DNA from: Colius striatus
Taxonomy: Eukaryota; Chordata; Aves; Coliiformes; Coliidae
Length of the DNA stretch: 64,000 bases
Assembly: GCF_028858725.1 (NCBI RefSeq)
Contig: NC_084773.1
Coordinates: forward strand, 2,284,350 to 2,348,349
Direction: 5' to 3'
The notes under the pieces were generated by a model, which saw only the letters and a list, made by a program, of their open reading frames with translations, searched no databases and was not told the DNA's origin. The position numbers were made by a program, and so were the translations under genes. Below, piece after piece: positions 25,419 through 37,346 of this stretch (positions are counted from its first letter, which is position 1; every line of letters starts with the position of its first letter).

Positions 25419-25534
25419 CACTTGAACCTGCTGGGAGTCAGCTACTCCTGACACATGCTGCAAAAAGTGACTATTTCCTCAGCTTTAAGCCAAAAACATT
25501 CAGCAAAGCTGGATGAGAAAGTGCCATCTAAAGA
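25419..25534 (+). repeat. 116-bp direct repeat, left flank of copy B
   Basis: CACTTGAACCTGCTGGGAGT through GAGAAAGTGCCATCTAAAGA. The same 116 bp recur at 26186-26301 with three visible mismatches and no length difference. It abuts copy B directly. Confidence 0.93.
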
Positions 25535-25535
25535 T

Positions 25536-26189
25536 TGTTTTCAATGATTAATGAAGCTTTTGCAGATGTGAGCAGCTACAGTTACTCCCTCCATACTAAT
25601 GCTGTGTTTACTCACCTTGGGTGCTGCTCAAACTTGCAGATGTGCCCAGTTCTGTTCTTTGTGCCACATCCAGCTGCAAAAGGTTTTGCCCAGACTTCTG
25701 ATCACAGCAGGAGAGCCACAGAAAGTCACTGCAGTCACAGAAAGTCACAAATCCTGTTGTGCTGAGTTCTACTGCAAGGCAGATGGCAGGTCAGGAGTGC
25801 ACACCTCAACTAACCCACTTCACCCACTTAGGAGATGGTTGGGAGGACAGTTGTGAGCAATGCTCTCAAACCTATCACCACACAGCATTTAGTGTGTGAG
25901 ATAACATTGCCAACCCCCATTTTCCAGCTCTTACCTTGCATCCCCTAAACCATGACATTTGCATTTTAAAGGTGTGTAATATGTGGTTGGTTTGGTTTTT
26001 AACCTTGTTTTTTAGTGGGCTTGGTGTCTTGAACTGTTCAAGTTCACATTTTCCAGGTTCTTCTCACAGTCACTGAGGGTGGACATTGCTGCTCACGTGC
26101 CTCCAGGTGTTGGTTTTGTCATGTTGACCCATGATAAAACCACACAAGCTGAAAATGCTGCTGTGCTAATCCTATTATTTTCTATCACT
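25536..26189 (+). repeat. Duplicated 650-bp segment, copy B
   Basis: Second copy of the 22.25-22.90 kb segment. It differs by a 19-bp local duplication (the AGTCACAGAAAGTCAC motif is doubled near 25725-25750), loss of 15 bp around 25835 and a few substitutions, including TTACTTTTT versus TTGTTTTTT in the GGTTTTTAACCTT stretch. It is bracketed by 116-bp direct repeats. Confidence 0.95.
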
Positions 26190-26301
26190 TGAACCTGCTG
26201 GGAGTCAGCTACTCCTGACACATGCTGCAAAAAGTGGCTATTTCCTCTGCTTTAAGCCAAAACCATTCAGCAAAGCTGGATGAGAAAGTGCCATCTAAAG
26301 A
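26186..26301 (+). repeat. 116-bp direct repeat, right flank of copy B
   Basis: Partner of the repeat at 25419-25534. Differences seen are GTGGCTATT for GTGACTATT, CCTCTGC for CCTCAGC and AAACCATT for AAACATT-type substitutions. The junction with copy B shares the bases CACT. Confidence 0.93.
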
Positions 26302-28614
26302 ACAGCCCCATGCAGTAGTTACATCTTACAAACCAGAGCAAGTTTTCTTTGCTTCATAGGGTAGAAAAGTGAAGTTGGACAGCTTATATCCAAGTCTTCC
26401 TTTCAGCACATTGCTGCTACTAGAGGTAGATGTATGCTCTTTGCCACTTAGCTTTTCATCCTGCCAGCTGTTCCACCTATACAACTCCATTCTTTCCCTT
26501 GCAGACATAGGCAGTATGCAAACCAGTCCTGCTGGGGAGGGAGATTAATAACCTGGTTCAGTCTTTATGTAGTTCTGTTCTTTGAAGTGTTGGTTTTGTG
26601 AGGGTGTGTGTATAAATGTTGTCTAGAAAAGCCAGCCATGGTTTAGAGCCCTGTTAAAAGATGGCTAGGAGTGTATTCTAAAGCAAATCTACCTCAAAGT
26701 CAAGAGAGATGCATTCAGCCTATTGCAATACATGAATGCCAATAGATCACAGCTGGAGATTTGGTATTTTGCATGTGATAGTTTTCCTCACTAACTTCTA
26801 CTTGATCAGAGCAGAAGCCAAAAATTCCACCTGCTGGTACTTTCACATAAAGTGGGCAAAAGAAATGTAACATCGAGTGAGCTTTCTATAATGTCATTTC
26901 AGCAGTAGCAACTATGTTTCTGGTTGAGAGCTTTTTGAACAGAAGCAAAAGATGGACTCCTGTCTTTGAAATCTTCCCAATTTTGCCCAATTCAGCCAGC
27001 CTAAAGTGAGCAAGTTCACCTTGCCAAGTAAGGGAAAGACAGGGGCCAAAGATAGGTGTGTGGATGGCAAGTCACAGGCCCTCCTGGAGTCTGTGCTCTA
27101 CATATATTTAGTAAAAGTTGGCCCTTGCTGACCAAGTTGCTCAGTGAGGCAACTTTGTAGATGTGGGAGCTAGCCTGCAGGTTACCTAACACTGATAATA
27201 TTGATGGTAATGGTTCTAAAGCTTTCCATTTAAAGAACACAGGCAGAAAATGAGGATCTTCTCTGTAGCATTTTAAAGCCTTCATGCCTTCCCTGCTCAT
27301 GTGGGAAGGGTTGCTTGGCTCAGCCCACACTGCAGCCTAAATGCCATGAAAGCTGTAATGCCATCAGCTGAGAATGCCCTACCTGCTTACAGGAAAATGA
27401 AGTTAGGTAACAGGGGATTCTTGGGGTAGTCTGTTAGGTGGTGTTACCAGCAGTAACACCAACTCCAGCTGGCATAGCTGTCTGAGTAGGAGTATGTTTT
27501 GCACCAGACTTGAGAAAGGTGGAAATCTTTTGGCTTTTGGTATTTTGCCCACCAGACTGTCTCAGACTGTTGGAACAAGTGCATAGAATATGAGTGGGAG
27601 CAATGTCATCTGTCTGAGCAGCCAACAAAATGAATTCTCCCCTGCACCTTGACTTTGATGAGACCTCTGGCAAAAATTCCCAACAGAAAGGTATTCCGTA
27701 TCTCTTCAGCCAAAAACCTGTGACAAGGGCTCAGTAGCTCAATCCCTTTTACAGTTTTAAACCATCAACACTGATGTTGCAAGGCTCAAGCAAGTTCCTT
27801 TCAACTCATTAAATTCTTGACTGTTTTCAGCCTAGCAGTGAGGGGTTTTGTTATGTACAAGGAGCTAGGTAAAAAAGAAGAAATAAGGGTAAAAATAGTT
27901 TCTAGATCTTAGGATAAAAGTAGGGAAAATAAAAAGAAGATAGAAAACTTTTCCTTACATTTTGAGTTATTCTTTCTGCTGTGTTGTTAAAATGCTGATA
28001 ACAAATAAAATGCCCTTCAGAATTGAGGGGTGACAGTAAATAGCAGTGCCAGTGTCCTATGGGTCAAAAAGGCTCAAGCTTTTCTCTGGGCTGTATTTTC
28101 TAAAAGTAAATGGAATGCTAATGAAGAAGCTGCTTACACAATGCAGATAAAGTACAGGCCTGGAAGCAACTCTTTCCATTCTTCCCCTTCAACCTTCCCA
28201 GCTCTGAGAAGAGCCTGAAAGAGCCTGCAGGCTGTGAGATGCAAGGGTAATACTGTTCCTCTCCCTTCAATACCCAGCCTGCCTGCTAAAATGGACATAA
28301 GGAAGCACCAGTGCCTGGGAGTGGGTTTTGTGGCTGGGAGCAGCCCATTTCAGGTTAAGTCTGTTCTGTGCTAGCAGTTTGCATTGCTCTTGTTTAAAGT
28401 CTCCCTTTAACCTGCTGTAGTGAAACCAATGCAAAAGGCTGTGTGAATAGTTGGTGTTGTTCTGGGAACAAGAAGGGAAGATTGAGTGTAAATTGTTCAT
28501 TTCAGATTTGAGTTGTTTGATCTGCTTTTGATAGCTTCATTCAAAAAGCTGATTTAAACTGGCTTAACCCAAGCTGTGTGTGTAAAGTAGAAGTGGATCT
28601 CCCTTTGGTCTGGG
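26302..28614. other. Intergenic, no gene recognised
   Basis: Unique, AT-rich sequence following the duplicated segment. The minus-strand frame at 27.0-27.3 kb (104 codons) has no recognised motif and no splice support. Confidence 0.5.
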
Positions 28615-28672
28615 CTTTCCTTTAGGATATGAGAGAACTGGGTTTAATTCCTTGCTCTGCATAGCATGCCAT
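28615..28672 (+). repeat. Possible tRNA-derived (MIR-like) SINE head
   Basis: The block GAGAGAACTGGGTTTAATTC, then CTTGCTCTGCATAG, resembles the B-box part of MIR-like SINEs, whose usual form is close to GAGACCTGGGTTCAAATCC. No SINE tail is evident. Old and uncertain. Confidence 0.4.
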
Positions 28673-28726
28673 TATTTACACCAAGTGGAGCAACTCCAAC
28701 AAGAAAGACTAAGAGAGAACCCAGCA

Positions 28727-28800
28727 GGTCAGTAGTGCAATGGGTAGAGAATTTGGGATGATATGGGAGACCAAATTTAAGTCCCTACTCAATTATATTG
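28727..28800 (+). repeat. Possible tRNA-derived (MIR-like) SINE head, second copy
   Basis: GTAGTGCAATGGGTAGAGAA resembles an A-box region, and GGGAGACCAAATTTAAGTCC resembles a B-box region, at tRNA-like spacing. It lies about 100 bp after a similar block in the same orientation. No functional tRNA is implied. Confidence 0.45.
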
Positions 28801-29127
28801 AATCTTCCACCTCCTGGGTGAGGGCCATAGCCCTGGACTGTTGGTTATACTGCAGGGCTGTTGGCACAACATGTATCAACAAGATACAATTCAATGCAAG
28901 GAAGTGCAATTTGTCTGCCCAAATATTCCAATGGAAAATTCCTGGTCTGCTCTACTTGCTAAGTTTTTCTTGGCTCCAGTCATGTCAAGACACTAATACA
29001 TGCATCTCCTCTTCCCTCAGCCACCCTGAGGACTTGACTTACTGGGTACTTGTCACTCTCTGGAAGAAAGAGCCATTAGTGTAGGTGTGTCCTGACCAAA
29101 CTCAATGGTATTCTTTTTAATCTTAAC

Positions 29128-29622
29128 CATAGAATCACACAATGGTAGGGATTGGGAGGGACCTTTAGAGACCATCTAGTCCAACCCCCCTGCAGAAGCA
29201 GGGTCACCTAGGTCAGGTCACACAGGAACGTGTGCAGGTGGGTTTGAAAACCTCCAGTGCAGGAGCCTCCACACCCTCCCTGGGCAGCCTGGGCCAGGGC
29301 TCCCTCACCCCACAGTGAAATAGCTTTTTCCTTATGTTTCAATGGAACTGTTTGTGTTCCAGCTTTTGCCCATTACCTCTTGTTCTGTCACAGAATCTCA
29401 AGGGCTGGAAGGGATCTCAAAAGATCATCCAGTCCAACTCCCCTGCCCCTGGACACAACAGAAAAGGAGTGCTGCCCCATCCTCTTGATGCACACGTTTC
29501 AAATACTTGTATTAATGAGTTCCCCCCTCAGTCTCCTCTCCTCGAGGCTGAGCAGCCCCAGGTCCCACAGCCTTTCCTCAGAAGGAAGATGCTCCAGTCC
29601 CCTGATCACCTTGGTGGCCCTA
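29128..29622 (-). mobile_element. CR1 LINE 3' fragment carrying a nested CR1 tail
   Basis: It begins CCATAGAATCACACAATGGT and continues to CCTTGGTGGCCCT. At about 29389-29446 it is interrupted by a second CR1 3' end (CACAGAATCTCAAGGGCTGG through AGTCCAACTCCCCTG), after which the host element resumes at CCCCTGGACACAACAGAAAA. Confidence 0.9.
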
Positions 29623-30339
29623 CTAATACACTATGTAGTTTCTGTAGTGTGGGGTAGACTCTCTCCTCTCAAGTTACAATGTAGTATTATTGTTAGATAG
29701 CTACCCATTTGGCCATAAATGTAGGGGGAAAAGTGCTTGCTATTATTCCTCCCATCACACAGAACCACTGTGGGCTGCCACTGGCCGAGGGGCTGCGGCA
29801 CAGCCATGCTCAGCCCATCCATCCCCTTGTGCTTCTCCTCTCCTGCTCACAACCCATCCACTTGTTTAAAGGTCACTCTGCTGGAATCATTCTTCACCAC
29901 AGCACACAGGGCATTGAATTTGCACTTTTGCAAGGCTCCCTGTGCCTGCTGTGAGCTCTCAATCTCCATAGCAATGTGCTTAGCAATAGTTACCGTGTGC
30001 AGGACTAATGTCACTTGCCAGGTAGGGCACACTCACCTACCAGACTGGATGTTTTACAGTGTCAGAGCTATTGAAATGGATGCATTCTTTTCTCCTCTAT
30101 TATCTGGTAGCTGCCTTTTTGCCTTTTTTTTTGGTCTGGTTGGGACTTTCTGAACAGAATTTGGATTTCCCCCCTCTCTGTTATTAATCCAGATCTCTTT
30201 TTAAACCAGATCTGCAAACAGATGATATCCTTTTCACTCATACAGCTCCTAGAGTGTCCTTACTTCCAAAGTGGAATGTCTCTGAAGTCCCTGCCCCAGG
30301 TACACCCATGTACACCCACCATCTCACTGCTGCTTACAT

Positions 30340-30436
30340 AGAATCACAGCACCCCAGAATGGTGGGGGTTGGAAGGGTCTCCAGAGCTCATCCAGCTCCT
30401 ACTAAAGCAGGTTGCTCTCAATCAGGGGGCATGGGA
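30340..30436 (-). mobile_element. Short CR1-type 3' fragment
   Basis: TAGAATCACAGCACCCCAGA, GGTGGGGGTTGGAAGGG, then CTCAATCAGGGGGCA. The last block is shared with the 54.8 kb copy, so both probably belong to one subfamily distinct from the main CR1 group here. Confidence 0.8.
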
Positions 30437-30687
30437 TTCTTAAAACTCCAAGCCACTTGGAGTGATGTGACCTGATGACAGAGTTCTAGGAATTTGGAAT
30501 GTTTGCATCAATGCCACCAGTTTACAGGAAAAGGGATGCACTTGCTGTGTCTGTCTCATTGACTTTTCAAAGGCAAGTACCTTTGCTCTTATCAAATACT
30601 GTCTCTGCATGGGGTATGAAAAGAAATGTTCTCTTGTTCTCATGTTCTTGCATATCTAATGTTTACTTCATTCAGAGAAATAAGTGA

Positions 30688-31084
30688 ATCACAGAATCAC
30701 AGAATCTCAAGGGTTGGAAGGGGTCTTGAAAGCTCATCCAGTGCAACCCCCCTGCGAGAGCAGCACCACCTAGAGCAGGGCACACAGGAACTCACCCAGC
30801 TGGGTTGGAATGTCTCCAGAGAAGGAGACTCCACAGCCCATCTGGGCAGCCCCTGCCAGTGCTTTGGAACCTCTTCTGTTCCAGCTTGTACCTGTTGCCC
30901 CTTGTCCTATCACTGGCCATCACTGAGCACAGCCTGGCTCCATCCTCCTCACACACACCCTTTATGTATCTGTAAACATGAATGAGTTCACCCCTCAGTC
31001 TCCTCCAAGCTGCAGAGCCCCAGCTCCCTCAGCCTTCCATCAGAAGGGAGATGCTCCACTCCATCATCTCTGTGGCCCTGTGAG
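30688..31084 (-). mobile_element. CR1 LINE 3' fragment
   Basis: It begins GAATCACAGAATCACAGAAT and carries the GAGAGCAGCACCACCTAGAG block. It has a deletion between CCCTGCCAGTGCT and TTTGGAACCTCTTC relative to the 52.3 kb copy. It ends at ATCTCTGTGGCCCTGTG. Confidence 0.9.
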
Positions 31085-31587
31085 GAGTGGCAGAACACAA
31101 TTAGACAGGGAGATTTCACTTAAAGGGAGCCAATTTACCAGGTAACTTTTTGTGAAGATGGTGGGAGTTGTATGGGTCGGTTTATAATAAATACAATAAA
31201 CACTTTAGAGCACAAAGACAATAAGAATTATTAGAACCAAGCAGGGAACATAAAGGACTAATACAGTTAGGTGCCCTTGGTCAGGCAATGAAGAATCTGT
31301 TTATTAGGAAATATCCCTTATCTGCCTTCTGCCAGACAGACAACCATTTATTCTCCCAATGCAAAAGCTAAGGTCAAGGGAAAAAGTGAATCCTGGAACT
31401 AGGGAAGGCTACAGTCAAGTGTACAGTGACAAGTCAAGTGAGTGACTAAGTGCTCTAGATGAAACTAGGGAACTTATCATTACATTGATGGCTGAACAGA
31501 ACACATATGAACACAATGTGAACTCAAATTGTTTGAGCAGCAAAATGACCTTGTGTTTAATCATGGTGGGGCAGGGGTGTAAACACA

Positions 31588-32404
31588 AGTTACCAGCTTG
31601 AGAGTTGGGCAGAGAGGAACCTCATGAGGTTCAACAAGGACAAGGGCAGAGTCCTGCAGCTGGGAAGGAACAACCCCCTGCACCAGCACCGGCTGGGGGT
31701 GACCTGCTGGAGAGCAGCTCTGCAGAGAGAGGCCTGGGAGTGCTGATTGATAATAAGCTAACCATGAGCAGCAATGTGCCCTCGTGGGCAAGAAGCCAAT
31801 GGCAGCCTGGGATGCATCAAGAAGAGTGTGGGCAGCAGGTTGAGGGAGGTTCTGCTCCCCCTCTGCTCTGCCCTGCTGAGGCCTCACCTGGAGTCCTGTG
31901 TCCCGTTCTGGGCTCCCCAGCTCCAGAGGGACAGGGAACTGCTGGAGAGAGGCCAGTGCAGGGCCACCAAGATGATCAGGGGACTGGAACATCTTTCATA
32001 TGAGGAAAGGCTGCAGGAACTGGGACTGTTTAGTTTGGAGAAGAGGAGACTGAGGGGGGATCTCATCAATATTTACCAATATTTAAATGGTGGGTGTCAG
32101 GAGATTGGAGCAGCACTTTTTTCTATTGTACCTAGTGCAGGACAAGGGGTGATGGGATGAAGCTGGAGCACAAAAAGTTCCACTTAAACATAAGGAAAAA
32201 CTCTTTCAGTGTTTCAGTGAGGGAGCCCTGGCCCAGGCTGCCCAGGGAGGGTGTGGAGGCCCCTTCCTTGGAGGGCTTCAAGACCCACCTGGACACGTTC
32301 CTGTGTGACCTGATCTAGGTGACCCTGCTTCTGCAGGGGGGTTGCACTGGATGATCTCTAAAGGTCCCTTCCAACCCCACCATTCTGTGATTCTATGATT
32401 CTAA
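31588..32404 (+). mobile_element. CR1 LINE 3' fragment, longest in the window (about 0.8 kb)
   Basis: It starts in the region encoding LMRFNKGKC-type sequence (here [20 protein letters not shown]) and continues through [40 protein letters not shown] and [20 protein letters not shown] to the end CCACCATTCTGTGATTCTAT. Stops and frameshifts occur near 31740 and 32150. The upstream ORF2 and ORF1 are absent. Confidence 0.93.
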
Positions 32405-33469
32405 GCATGTTTTCTGAATCGTTCTTGCCCATTTATTACTGACAAATGAAGCTTCAATCTGAATGGCTTCTCTGTTATGCTTCATTTTTTCTTCTCATAG
32501 GTGTGTAAGATACTTCCAAAGACCTTTTTTGGCACTCTTGGGCTGTAACATAGTTGTAGTAGGGCCACAAAGTGACTTGTCAGCATCCCCATGCCCATAC
32601 CTGCTGTAATTTGTATGGAAATTTCTATGTGGTGGTGGCTGGACAAGGAGTGATAGGGAATAAAGAAGGGAAAATGTGACTTATATTTGCTAATTGTGTG
32701 ACAATTTATGAGCCAGTCAAAGGCTAAACTGCAGTTCCACTATCCTCCAAAGATCTCCAACTGTTTATTTGCAGCAGAACTTATGATCAGGTCTCCATAA
32801 TGTTATCATTCGGTGGCAGGTGCAGCTTTAAAACTATTTACAGAGTTTGTTCATTTGTGCAGGAATGAGGTGACTCTGGAGTCTGTGACAAGGGATTTCA
32901 TACCAATTGCTGGACTTAGTGCTTTGCATTTTTAGTAGCAGCAGTATATAGAGGCCCATATGCTGATTTTTGTTACTGTCAGTTTCTGCTGATAAGGCAA
33001 TGCCAAAGGCATTGTGAGATTTGAAATGGCTTCACAAAAATCTTACAACTTCTTACTTGTAAGCTCCCTTTTCCTTAGAAAATAGAAGCTGGGCTGTGAG
33101 CTTGGAGTTGCTGTTTTCTTGCATGAGCAAAGGAATAAAGGAAACCAAGGGTTTCTATTGCCAAATCTTTTAGTTTTAAAGGCCTGTAAACTCTAAACCA
33201 GGTTAAGATTCCTCATGGCATTGTTTTTTCTACCATCACAAAATGAGATCCAATTGAAGTGGAGCAGCTCAAGTGAACACAAGCAAGTGTTCTGAAGGGT
33301 AGATGTTCTGGTGAGTGAGGGACACACATTTCCCATGCTGGGACACTCACTAGCTGTTCTTCTGTCACTTTGTTTTCTTGCTGTGTTGTTCTGGAATACT
33401 TTCCTTGTTTATAGTGTTAATAATGAGAAACAGCAGCTGTGTAACTGTGTTACCCTATGGGTAAGAAGT

Positions 33470-33790
33470 TCTGAGAATTACAGAGTGGTTGAGTCTGGAG
33501 GGGACCTCTGGATATTGTCTGGTCCAACTGCTGTGCTTCAGACAGAGTCAGCTGGAGCAGGCTGCTCCCATGTCCAGCCATGCTTTCGATACCTCCAGGC
33601 TGGAAACCCCCCAGCCTTTGTGGGCAGCCTCTTGCACTGTCTGACCATCCTCACCTTAACAAAATATTCAATCCTATTTTTAAATGGAACTTCTTGCATT
33701 TCAGTTTGTGCTTGTTGCCTCCTGCCATGTCAACAGGTACCTGAGAAGGGTCTGGCTGCTGAGGCAAAGGATCACCTCTCAGTCTGCCAG
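33470..33790 (-). mobile_element. CR1-type LINE 3' fragment, older subfamily
   Basis: TTACAGAGTGGTTGAGTCTG, then GGGGACCTCTGGATATTGTC and TGGAGCAGGCTGCTCCCATG. The TCTGGTCCAA and GCTGCTC motifs belong to a CR1 group unlike the other copies. The 5' boundary is vague. Confidence 0.75.
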
Positions 33791-33999
33791 CACAGCCCAG
33801 GGTGCCACGACCTCCACCAAGGCTGAAAGAAAACACCACCTGAGCCCTTCTTGATTCAGAGCACAAACCTGAGCTTCAGTTCCACTGTTCTCAGGTGAAA
33901 ACTCTGACTACTGGATTATTCAGACTCTGTGTAGCTGAGTGTCTTCTCACTACAGTGCTGCAGCTTGAGTGCAAAACGCTGTATCTTTGTATTCCCCGA

Positions 34000-36900
34000 G
34001 TCCCTCTCTGACTGTGAGTCAGTCTCTCAACAGCCTATTGAATGTTTCATTGTTTATAATTCAATAGATTGCTCAAATATTTGCTCTCATAACCCTGGGT
34101 GGTTTTGCAGCACAAACAAGTATGCTGTTTAGTTATTCCTTACACAACTTACCAATCAGTAATCTGTATTTAAATGTATCTTTAATTATAGTGACATATA
34201 TTCTCCTTAATGAATTTTCAAAGCCAATATTAACCAACACTAGCCCAAGTTCTAGTAAATTACCTTCAGAGATATTCCACAGAGAAGGAGCAAGCAGGTT
34301 TCTATCCTAACCTATTGTGAAATCCATCATATAATCCTTCATAAGTGTTTAAGTCATAGTGATGCCAATATAGCACTGCAGTTGTGTGCCACACTGAGGC
34401 ACCTTGGACTCTTCAGTTGTTTGAGAAATTATCCTTCAGCTTTTCTCATCTTCAGCTTGTTTACATGGTCTCAGTTCCACATTTGCTGACAGCTCTGTTC
34501 ATGCAGGAGATGAAACAAAACCAAGGAAATGTCACCCTCTCCTGCATACTCTGGAGAGCTTTTTCTTGTGCATTTACTTTCAGCAGAATCTCCTTTTCCA
34601 GTGTCTCAGCATTGTCAAATATGTTTTATTTCAGAGTCTCAGCCATGGTTTTTTTTTCCCACTATACTTTCTAATTGCTTGTGATCTCTGTCAAGCTCTT
34701 AACTCTAAACAGTTTGGGAATGACATGAACAATTGAAGAAACATCAGTGTATGCTGAGGTCAGCCTACCATGACTTGCAGCAGTTTCCTTTTATGAAGTG
34801 CTGGCTGCTAGCTACACCATTCTGCTTCTCTGTTAGGGGGAAAAAACCCCACAACAAACCCAAGAGTTGCAAAAAAAAGAGAAAACAAATATTGGCTATA
34901 AATGTTAATGTCTTTCTTGGGGATTTGTGGCTGTTGGAACAGAAGACTGTGCCCTGCACATAAGCTAAAAGTCCTGCGGTGTAAGTTCCAACTTGAGTTC
35001 TTGAGATGACAGATGTTTGGTCATAAGCAATTAACAGCTGTGCTGACTTCTCCTGTTGTCCCCAGAGCTGCTCTCTGCTGTGAAGAGCTGCAGTGCTGCA
35101 CAGGAACACCACTGCATGCACTGGACTAGCACTGAGCATATGCAATGGATTTTATCTCCAAGATTAGTTTAAAAGCCAAAAAGCTCCTCCCATGGTACTG
35201 CATATTCTTTGGTTCAAAATGACATTTTGCATCTAAATGGTGTGTTTAGGTCCAATGGTCTCACCCTCCATGGATTTTCACTTTTTTCCCCTGTTTTTTG
35301 GCAACCTTCAGAGGCAGAAGATCCCCCACAACCTACTGGACCTTCCCTTTGTTAAAGAACCTTTTCCTGCTTCTGGTTGTGAAAAACAAAATCAGTGAGA
35401 AATCATCAGCAAAAGCAGAACTGTGAAACAGTAAAACCTTCAAGTACAGGAGTTATCCCTATGTGTAACAGCACCAACACTTGGCTCTTACAACCTTTTT
35501 CCTTTGCAGTGAGGTGAAACCACTTGAATACTGATCATTTTTCAGTGTCATCAGTGCCTTGTTTAGCCCTTGACAAAGATAAGTTATCTCATAGCTCTAC
35601 GAGGCAGTCATTTATAATGTCATTTGTGTTGTGCTCACTGAAGTACCATTCCTACCAAACTCCACAGGGAACACAGGAACTCTGTGGGGTTTTGCAGCCT
35701 ACCCACTGTCACCCTGGCAAAGCTGCCTGGTGTGCAGAGACCAAGCAGCACATCACCTCAAATCAGTCTGTAGCGAAGGTGCACCCTCAGCAGGAGCAGT
35801 GCTTGTAGGCCTCACCTCAGCAGTATGTAAAGGTGTGTTAATTAACACATGCTGTGTTAATTCAGTCTTTTGGAAGTGTGAAATATGCTGAGCTAACTGA
35901 GTAAGGTGGAAGTTCTGAGAAGCATGGTAGGCAGCTTTAGGTTAGTTGGACAAGCTCTGTAGTGCTTTCAGCCTTCTCCTCAGAAATGTCCCTGTTTCTG
36001 TAGCCCCTGCAGAGCTGCATTTGTGTGTCCCTCCCTCCCCAACACAGAGAGGAGACTCTGGCTCTCTCTGTTGCAGCAGGCAGGGTGCTGCCCTCTGAGT
36101 ACCCTGTTGATGTTGGTGACAAATCAGTAATCCAGATGGATTTCCCTAGTAGTAGTGGATGGACAGAATAGACTTGCAGGATCATGGATTTCCATTTGAT
36201 GGCATCCAGAGCACTCAGAATGTCAGAGCAAAGCTGACACAAGAGCAGCTGACCTACAAGGTCCTTACCCATTGCCCCTGGGGGATGCTGTGAATGCTGG
36301 AGTGCATCTATACTGGCTTTATGTCTGTGGCCTTACAAAACCCAAGGCTTCATTTTGCCTTAGGAAGACATGCTGCCAAGCTGTTGCACCAGGTTCTTGT
36401 CAGCTCACAGAGTGGAATCAGTTAAAAACTGGTCATGAGTTGAGTTTGATGTCTAAGTGACTTGCTCTGAAGTGCCAGCTTGGATTTCTTGAACTTCCTC
36501 TGAGCCTTTTCATTCTTTCCTTTTGTCCTACTGCTCATACAGTCTGTAACTGGATAGGGGTTATGTCCAAGGACAGGCAGTTCTTCACACAGGCTGAAAT
36601 AGTTCCAGGTCACAAAAATATAAGCATTTTAGGGAATAATGTCATTTAAGAAGTGAGTCTCGATTCAGGGAGGTTTGCTTTAATGCAACACCCCTCCTAA
36701 GAGAAGTGAGCTGCACAAAACAAAGAGATTTAGCTCCTCTAAGAACCTGAGCACCTACTTCCAGATGTGGTGTCTGATACAGCCTCAGGGCCAAACGTTG
36801 ATTTGGAAAAAGTCAAGGGGACAAAAGTTGAGCTACCTGGGCCTGCTGAGGCCATGCCAGAAAAGTGCCTCTCCCAGTCTCCCTGGGATTTCCACAGCTG

Positions 36901-37165
36901 TTGAGCAGCAAGTCACTGCTGGTGATGGGTCACTGCAGCCCACAGGCACTCCAGTGAGGGTATGAACACCTGTAGCTGCAATGGGCCATGCTCTGCTGCT
37001 GCCAGCTGCTGGCTTGAGCTAAAGATGGGCAATGCTGATTCTGGCTTCCTTCTTTTCAAGGGGGAAGCTGGGCTCAGAAAGGTCTGGAAGCATTGCCAAA
37101 GAAATTGCATATTGAGTCTGATCAGTTGTCTTCAACAGCCACAATTTAGGGCCACCATTCCCTGT
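34000..37165. other. Intergenic, no gene recognised
   Basis: Many short frames but none with a recognisable domain. A perfect 16-bp palindrome, TGTGTTAATTAACACA, lies at 35834-35849. Confidence 0.5.
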
Positions 37166-37346
37166 GAGCTGAGGGAGCCCTGGCCCAGGCTGCCCAAAGG
37201 GTGTGGAGGCTCCTTCCTTGGAGGTCTTCAAGACCCACCTGGACACGTTCCTGTGTGACCTGATCTAGGTGACCCTGCTTCTGCAGGGGGTTGGACTGGA
37301 TGATCTCTAAAGGTTCCCTTCCAACCCCTACCATTCTGTGATTCTA
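37166..37346 (+). mobile_element. CR1 LINE 3' fragment
   Basis: GCTGAGGGAGCCCTGGCCCA, CTTCAAGACCCACCTGGACA, GATGATCTCTAAAGG and CTACCATTCTGTGATTCTAA. Nearly identical to the 32.2-32.4 kb tail, so apparently recent. Confidence 0.9.

Noticed and set aside
31605-32160. Long frames on both strands at 31.6-32.2 kb
   Set aside because: All are readings of the CR1 fragment there, not host genes.
33311-33826. Plus-strand frame of 171 codons
   Set aside because: Its second half runs antisense through a CR1-type fragment, there is no recognisable domain, and no splice context supports it.
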